Assembly (NCBI RefSeq): GCF_028389875.1
Contig: NC_084670.1
Span: 37,785,333 to 37,849,332 of the forward strand
Origin: Rhea pennata
Lineage: Eukaryota > Chordata > Aves > Rheiformes > Rheidae
Direction of reading: 5' to 3'
Length of the DNA stretch: 64,000 nt
Shown: positions 58,390-64,000 of the stretch, one piece after another
Numbering within the stretch: position 1 is the first letter of the stretch
How the letters are laid out: every line of letters begins with the position of its first letter
Program-made: the position numbers and the translations under genes
Notes under the pieces: generated by a model
Seen by the model: only the letters and a program-made list of their open reading frames with translations
Told to the model about the DNA's origin: nothing
Database searches by the model: none

Positions 58390-59515
58390 GTGTGTCACAG
58401 CCATGTGCCTCCTGCTGGCCTACCAGGTACTGAGGTTGAAGTGACCTCACAAGCACAAACAGCAGCCATGGGCCTGGCACTGACCTACCAGGGCCACAGG
58501 CACAAGTGATCTCACCACCTGCATCAAAGCCATGTGACCGCTCCCAGTCCATCAGGGACTGAGGCAGAAGTGGCTTTACGAGCGTTAACTGCACCAATAT
58601 GCCTGTGCTGGCCAGCAAGGGGCTGAGGAAGAAAGGACCCCACAAGAACAAACAGCAGCAAGGTGCCTGCTCCTGGTCTAGCACATCTTGAGGCACAATG
58701 ACCTCAGCATCATCTCCAAAGACACGTGCATGTGGCTGCTCTCTCGGGTTCTCAGGCACAACATCCTCACTGAGACAGCCAGCAGTAATGTGCCTGATGC
58801 TGGCCTACCAGTATGGATTGAAAAGGGGCCATAAATTAAGCCCTGAAGCCGTGTCCCTGCAATTGCCCTATCAGCTACTGAGTCACCATTGACCTCGCAA
58901 GTGGCAGCAGCAGCAATGTGCCTGCTACTGGCCTATCCCACACAGAGGCACCACTGAGCTCACACTTGATCTCGAAGCCATGTGCCTCCTGCTGGCCAAT
59001 CATGGACTGAGGCAGAAGCACCTCCCAATCTGCACAAACAGCAGGTAGGTGCCTCTCCCTGGCCCATGAGGTGCTGAGGCAGAAGTCACCTCACAGTCAG
59101 CATCCAAGCCAGGTGCCTGCAGCTCGCCTATCAGGTACTGAGGATAAAGGGACCTCACAAGCACCCATCCTCCCCATGAGCCTGCTACTGACCTATCAGG
59201 CACTCAAGCAGAAAGGACCTCAAAGCCCACACTGAAGCTATTGATCAGTTTTCTGCTTAATTGGAGAATACACAGAGGTGACATCACAAGAACCTGCACC
59301 AACCAAGAGCCTGCTGATGGTCGATCATCCCCAGAGAACAAAGTGACCTCACAAGCAACATCCAAGGAACGTGCCTTCTACTGACCTGTCATTAACATAG
59401 TCCCGAGTGACTTTACGGGCACACATATCATACATGTGCCTTTAACTGACCTATCAGGCACACCAGGGGAAAAAAAGTCACTCTCAGCATCCCAGCCATG
59501 TTTGGCCTGGCAGCT
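58390..59515. repeat. Degenerate minisatellite, unit about 65 bp, about 17 copies
   Basis: Units of about 62-66 bp recur head to tail. Each typically has a phrase like 'gtgcctgctactggcctatc', then an 'actgaggcagaag' word and 'gacctcacaagca', then a purine-rich end such as 'caaagcc'. Many units have diverged, and a few have lost the start phrase. No coding frame is supported. A comparable array was not seen next to copy A. Confidence 0.85.
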
Positions 59516-59524
59516 TTCATGGCC

Positions 59525-62500
59525 TGCCACCTCCTGCTGGTGTATGAAGTAGTCAGGGAAGCTGGACACGCTGGAATGGCCAAATGTGACTGCATGTCTT
59601 AAACTCTTTATTTGTACTTCAGAGATAACAGTCGGACATCTGTGCTCCCAGGTCTCTCGGGAACCGACTGCTTACAGCTGTGTGTCTTGGGTGGCACGTC
59701 TCTCACCACTTCTCCCCAGTGCGGAAGGTGAGCAGCCCACTGATTGCTCCCATGGGAGACAAGTGAGGCTTTCCCCCACCTGCAGCCATATGGCTGTTGC
59801 TTCCTCTCCCTCTCGTCAGAGAGAGCAGGAGAGGGGGGACAGAGCAGCTTCCATAAAATGCTAGCAACAAACTCTCTCCAGGCACAAGAGCCATTGGGAC
59901 AGGTCTATGCAGCAGCAGGGGACTAGCAGTTTCCCAGGGTGTGTCCTCAAGGCAGGAAAAATCAACAGGAACTTAAAGACAACTGGTCATCTGTCAGAAA
60001 CAGCCATGAGTCTGCCTGTCTGCACAGCTCTTTGGATCACCACACCAAAGCCATGAGCAGGACAAATCCCCAGAGCCTTTCCTTTCAGGATGCAGGACAT
60101 TCGCCACATGCACACTCCCCAGGCACTGCTCTGCTCACTGCCTTCCCTTGGCTCCTCAGCCCAGACACACACGAAAGCTCTTGTGGTGACACCAGAAGGT
60201 GGCCAAGGCACTCTGGGCTCACAAGGCGTGTGGAAAAACCTGAGCACAAGACCAGGGCCACAGCTGGCTCCTTGGGCAATGCTGCTGCTTTTGGAGGGAA
60301 GGAGGCTGCTCCCTGTGGGCACAGCAGACTGCTGCCTCGTCCCTGGACCCCACCATGCCATGAACCTCCACCTGGGGACAACGGTTAGGGGATTTGTTTT
60401 GTAATGCTGAAGTTACAGACACAACTCAGAAATGCTTGGTGGTCCTGCAGGTCTCCTGAGCACAAAGCAACCTCTGTCCCTTTCCTTTCATTAGTTGGAC
60501 AGGGAGGCTCTGTGAAGGGAGAAAGGATGCAGAGTCTTTGAACTCAGACCCCAGCAAGGAGACCGCCCCAGACTGGAGCTCTGCTGAAATGCCAGCTGCC
60601 CTGGGGGCACAGCCTCTGGAGCAGGAGACCTGGCTCTGCACCTGGGTTTGTGGGGCACTGGCTGATGCCTTGGTGCCACAGGCTGCCTGGCACCAGGCAC
60701 ATCTTCATCCGTTGCAGGGTGAGAAGTCAAAGCACTGTGAGACTTCCTCAGCCCACACACAGGAGGCTTTCAGGCACTTAGACACAGGCCTTCAAGAGAT
60801 GCTGCACTTCATGAGAAGAGTCTTTTAATTCATCTTACTGGTCATTTTATAGGCCCCATAGGAAAAGAGGGGGCACAACAGCATTTGCTGAGCAGGCCAG
60901 TAGTAATAGCATTTGTGGCGTGAGGAAGCAGAAGGAGAGCAGAGGTACCAGGAGGTGAACTCACACCCTGTCACCCATGCCAGCCAGGTGCATTGAGGGG
61001 AGCCTTCACATCCATATGTAGCCTCACCTCACTCACTTGCAGCTGCTTTCAGAGGGTCATGATCTTGGCAAAGATGTTGACAGCTACAGGGATGCACCCT
61101 GGCATCCTCCCTCCAGCCATGCGGGCACTAGAACTGCACTTGGAGCCTACATGAGTGGAGCAACCTAAAAAGAAAGAATTGGAGAGTTATCATCAGTTCT
61201 GCTGGCCTTACATAGTCACAGCAGCCCAGGGCAAATGTCTCCCCTCTGTACTGAACTGAAGAATCATCAGAGCACAGACAGTCGGGTCCTTGGAGACACT
61301 GGACTCCTGGTTTGGGCAAAACTAAGACCCTTTTTTGGATGCTTGGTCTTGTCTGAGCTTCCCAGTTCCAGAAAGGCACTGACACACAGGAGGAAGTCCA
61401 GCACAAGGACACCAAAACGGTCAGGGGCTGAAGCATGGGGCAGATAAGGAGAGGCTGGAAGAGCTGGGTATGTTCAGCCCAGGCAAGAGAAGGCCCAGAG
61501 AGATTGTGAATCTCCATCCTTGGAGATATTCAGAACTTGATGGGACAAGGACTGGAGCATCCTCACCCTCTGGGCCATGCCTTGATCAGGCTGCTGGACC
61601 CCCACCTCCACAGGTCCTCCACCATTGCAGGCTCAATACATTTGCTATTTTGGGACTGCATTCCCAAGGGACCAGTGGCTTTGGAGCTGCCACCTTGAGC
61701 ACTGACCAAAGACAGGCTCCTCAAAGCCACCCATCACCCCAAGAGGCCCAGCTTCCTGTGAGTTGGCACCCCGCTATCTGTAAGGTCTGGGCAGCCACAA
61801 AGAGGAGAAATGGCTCTGACTCATTTGAGTAACTCCCCATCTCTCTGAAGGACTCGAATGGCTTAGGGCCTCCAATGGGAAGATGCAATGAGTGTCCGGA
61901 TTCAACGGAAAGTCATTAAGGCATCAGCAAACAGTGAGCACCTCTGGGTCATACGGGGATGCTCCAAGGAGGGAACACGGTCACCAACAATCCCCACACC
62001 ACATCCCCAGGAAGGACACCGTGATGGCACACTGGTCCCTGGGAGTGCAGTCAGGTCCTCACCTTGCAGTGCTCCTTTCTCCCAGCCTGGCAGGGCTCCC
62101 ATAGCACTGCTCTCTCCAGACACCTCCTCCTGCACCCAGCACCAACACACTAGGCCCCCATCCCCACCACAGGGCACCCACCACACTGTGACATGCTGCC
62201 TCCCGACATGCCTCACAGCAGGTGTGGGAGAGCCAAGCTTGTTTTTACCCATTTTTGGTGCAAGGCAGTGTCCTCTAAACCAGCTGAGGGGGCAGGCTGG
62301 AGGAAGGACCATTTCTCTTTCCTCTCTTACAAAGTATTTGACCCTCAGGGCTCCACTCATGGGCACCCTGACTTCTCAGCACTGCAGGGAGACTATCCCC
62401 TCAGGCCTCAGCAGGGACGAGACCGAAAACAAGAGTGGTTACACTGAGAAAGCTCTGGGACTCTTCCTCAAAAAAGGAGGGGCAACTCTAAAAGTGCTCA

Positions 62501-64000
62501 AGTAGAAAACACCAAGGGTCAAGGGCTTCAAGCACACAAGGTCCTCAGTGCCTGACCAAAAGACAGCAGCCTCCCTGGATGACGGCTGTGCTCACCACAC
62601 CTCCCTTGGCTCCAGGAACTTGCAGCAATGCATCTAGAGCTAAGTGGGGCTCCTCACACCCATCCAAGCCTCAGGAGAAAACACAGCGCCTTGCCCATGT
62701 CAGCAGTGTCAGCACCTAACACCACCACACCTAGCACACTCATGCCTGCACGTGGGCTGCTCTCTTGTGTCCGTGCTGCAGCACAGACAGCAGGATGATG
62801 GGGAATTCAGAGACTGCAGCTGGGAGGAGGAGAGGTGCAGCCCTCGCAGGGCACTCTTGCTTGGCTCGCCTACTCAAAGGGACTCCTTGTCTAGGGAGAT
62901 CTGGCACAGCAAGGGAGCAGCACCTTCCAATTCATCTCCTAGGAACATACTTACCTGTATACAAAGTCCCTCTCTCTGCAAAGCTTTCACTCCTCCAAGG
63001 AGCTTCCAGTACACTAATGCCCAGCCAGCAATGAGCAACACACATGGCCCTTTCCTCTCTCAGCAAATACCACTGCAAGGGAAAGCTCTCATGAAGAAAA
63101 GCAAGCGAGCAGAAAGGGAAAAAGCAGTCTTGGTTCACACTTCAGAGCAAGCAGAAACACTCCCTGCCCTTTAGGCAGCATCCTGCCTGCACATCCTGGC
63201 AAGAGCTGAGGAAACACAAGGCCTGAACCTCATTGCAGAGAAGGCAGCAGGCTGCCACCATCCCTGCCTCACATCATCAAGGCACCTGGGTCCTGCAAGC
63301 CAAGCCACCTCCTCACCACACAGTGATCCTCATCCCCTCAGCCTAAGGCACTCCTCACAAAGAGCACTGCTCTCTCCAGACACCTCCTCCTGTGATCAGC
63401 ACCAAGATACCAGGGTATCATCTGTCCCCATCACAAGGTACCCCACCACTCTGACACACCACACGCCTGCTCCTCACCTCACAGAGGGCTGCCACCCAAC
63501 ATGCAGCTGTACATCGGGGACACAGGGCACACGACCAGCCATGGCTGCAGCTAGGGGACCCTCAGGACACATCAACCCTCAGAGATATCATCCACATCTT
63601 GGAGAAAAATCTCAGAAGCCCCCTGGTGTTTTGATGGGGCAGAGTTTTCTGCAGCACACAGACACTGGAAATCAGACATTGCCATTCTCACTGCTCACAC
63701 CTGCTCTTAATCCATTTAGCAGCATAAAAATTCTACCTGGACTCCCTCAGAGACTGGTGCAGGGGTGCAAGCCTGTCCTGAGGAAGAAGCCCCAAATCAG
63801 ACTCCAGGCCTGCGTTTACAGCCCTGAGGTTGACGCTGGTCCATCAGGGACTCACAAAGAGATCACAGTCACCACCACAGCCATGTGCCTGTCACAGGAG
63901 CTGGGGAAAGGCCTGCAAGTGATTCTGGGGAGCATTTCCTGACAGCAGCATCGCACAGGAGCAGCAACCACAGGGCTGAAGGCAGCAGGGCCTCATGTCC
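59525..64000. repeat. Non-coding amplicon, copy C (continues past the window end)
   Basis: This is collinear with copy A from its first bases and extends across 59,525-63,665. From 63,666 it follows copy B instead, keeping the segment that A deleted, and ends before the promoter-like cluster. CR1-like sequence lies near 61,435-61,620. Confidence 0.85.

Overview
The window looks like a bird genome, from an olfactory-receptor (OR) cluster on a heavily duplicated stretch. The evidence is several CR1 LINE fragments with the avian/reptilian-type 3' end, two OR14-like receptors resembling the avian-expanded OR14 group, two OR11A1-like receptors, and an endogenous retrovirus. I cannot name the species. 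No tRNA, rRNA, CRISPR or bacterial-type genes are seen.

Layout. 1-4,150: an OR14-like pseudogene (- strand) with a probable solo LTR beside it. 4,199-10,690: copy A of a non-coding amplicon, containing a nearly perfect inverted repeat. 11,125-21,840: module 1 of an OR11-like unit, whose OR (20,642-21,619) has an open frame but is altered at two hallmark residues. A CR1 inside this module was split by a 7.4-kb gammaretrovirus-like provirus (12,883-20,244). 22,870-30,330: sparse DNA with CR1 remnants. 30,725-33,775: module 2 with an intact OR11-like gene (32,585-33,541). 34,000-35,500: two opposed CR1 pieces. 37,105-38,240: block E1. 38,404-45,420: amplicon copy B, with a promoter-like CCAAT/GC-box/YY1 cluster. 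43,718-47,565: a second, older inverted repeat. 47,800-49,530: block E2. 50,340-54,850: second copy of the OR14 block, with the same premature stop. 56,390-58,230: a longer CR1 with a reverse-transcriptase frame. 58,390-59,520: a roughly 65-bp minisatellite. 59,525-64,000: amplicon copy C, running off the end.

The provirus has two similar LTRs, a histidine-tRNA primer site, an open gag, and protease-RT-RNase H in the same frame as gag behind one UAG. The DNA after that UAG can fold as a pseudoknot, as expected for gammaretroviral stop-codon readthrough. Integrase is broken twice and env is a short remnant, so the element cannot be autonomous.

Only the OR at 32,585-33,541 looks like a fully normal host gene. 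The rest is duplicated scaffold, pseudogenes and transposable elements. The main open questions are whether the 3' LTR drives the neighbouring OR, whether the amplicon promoter is active, and how the nearly identical inverted repeat arose.
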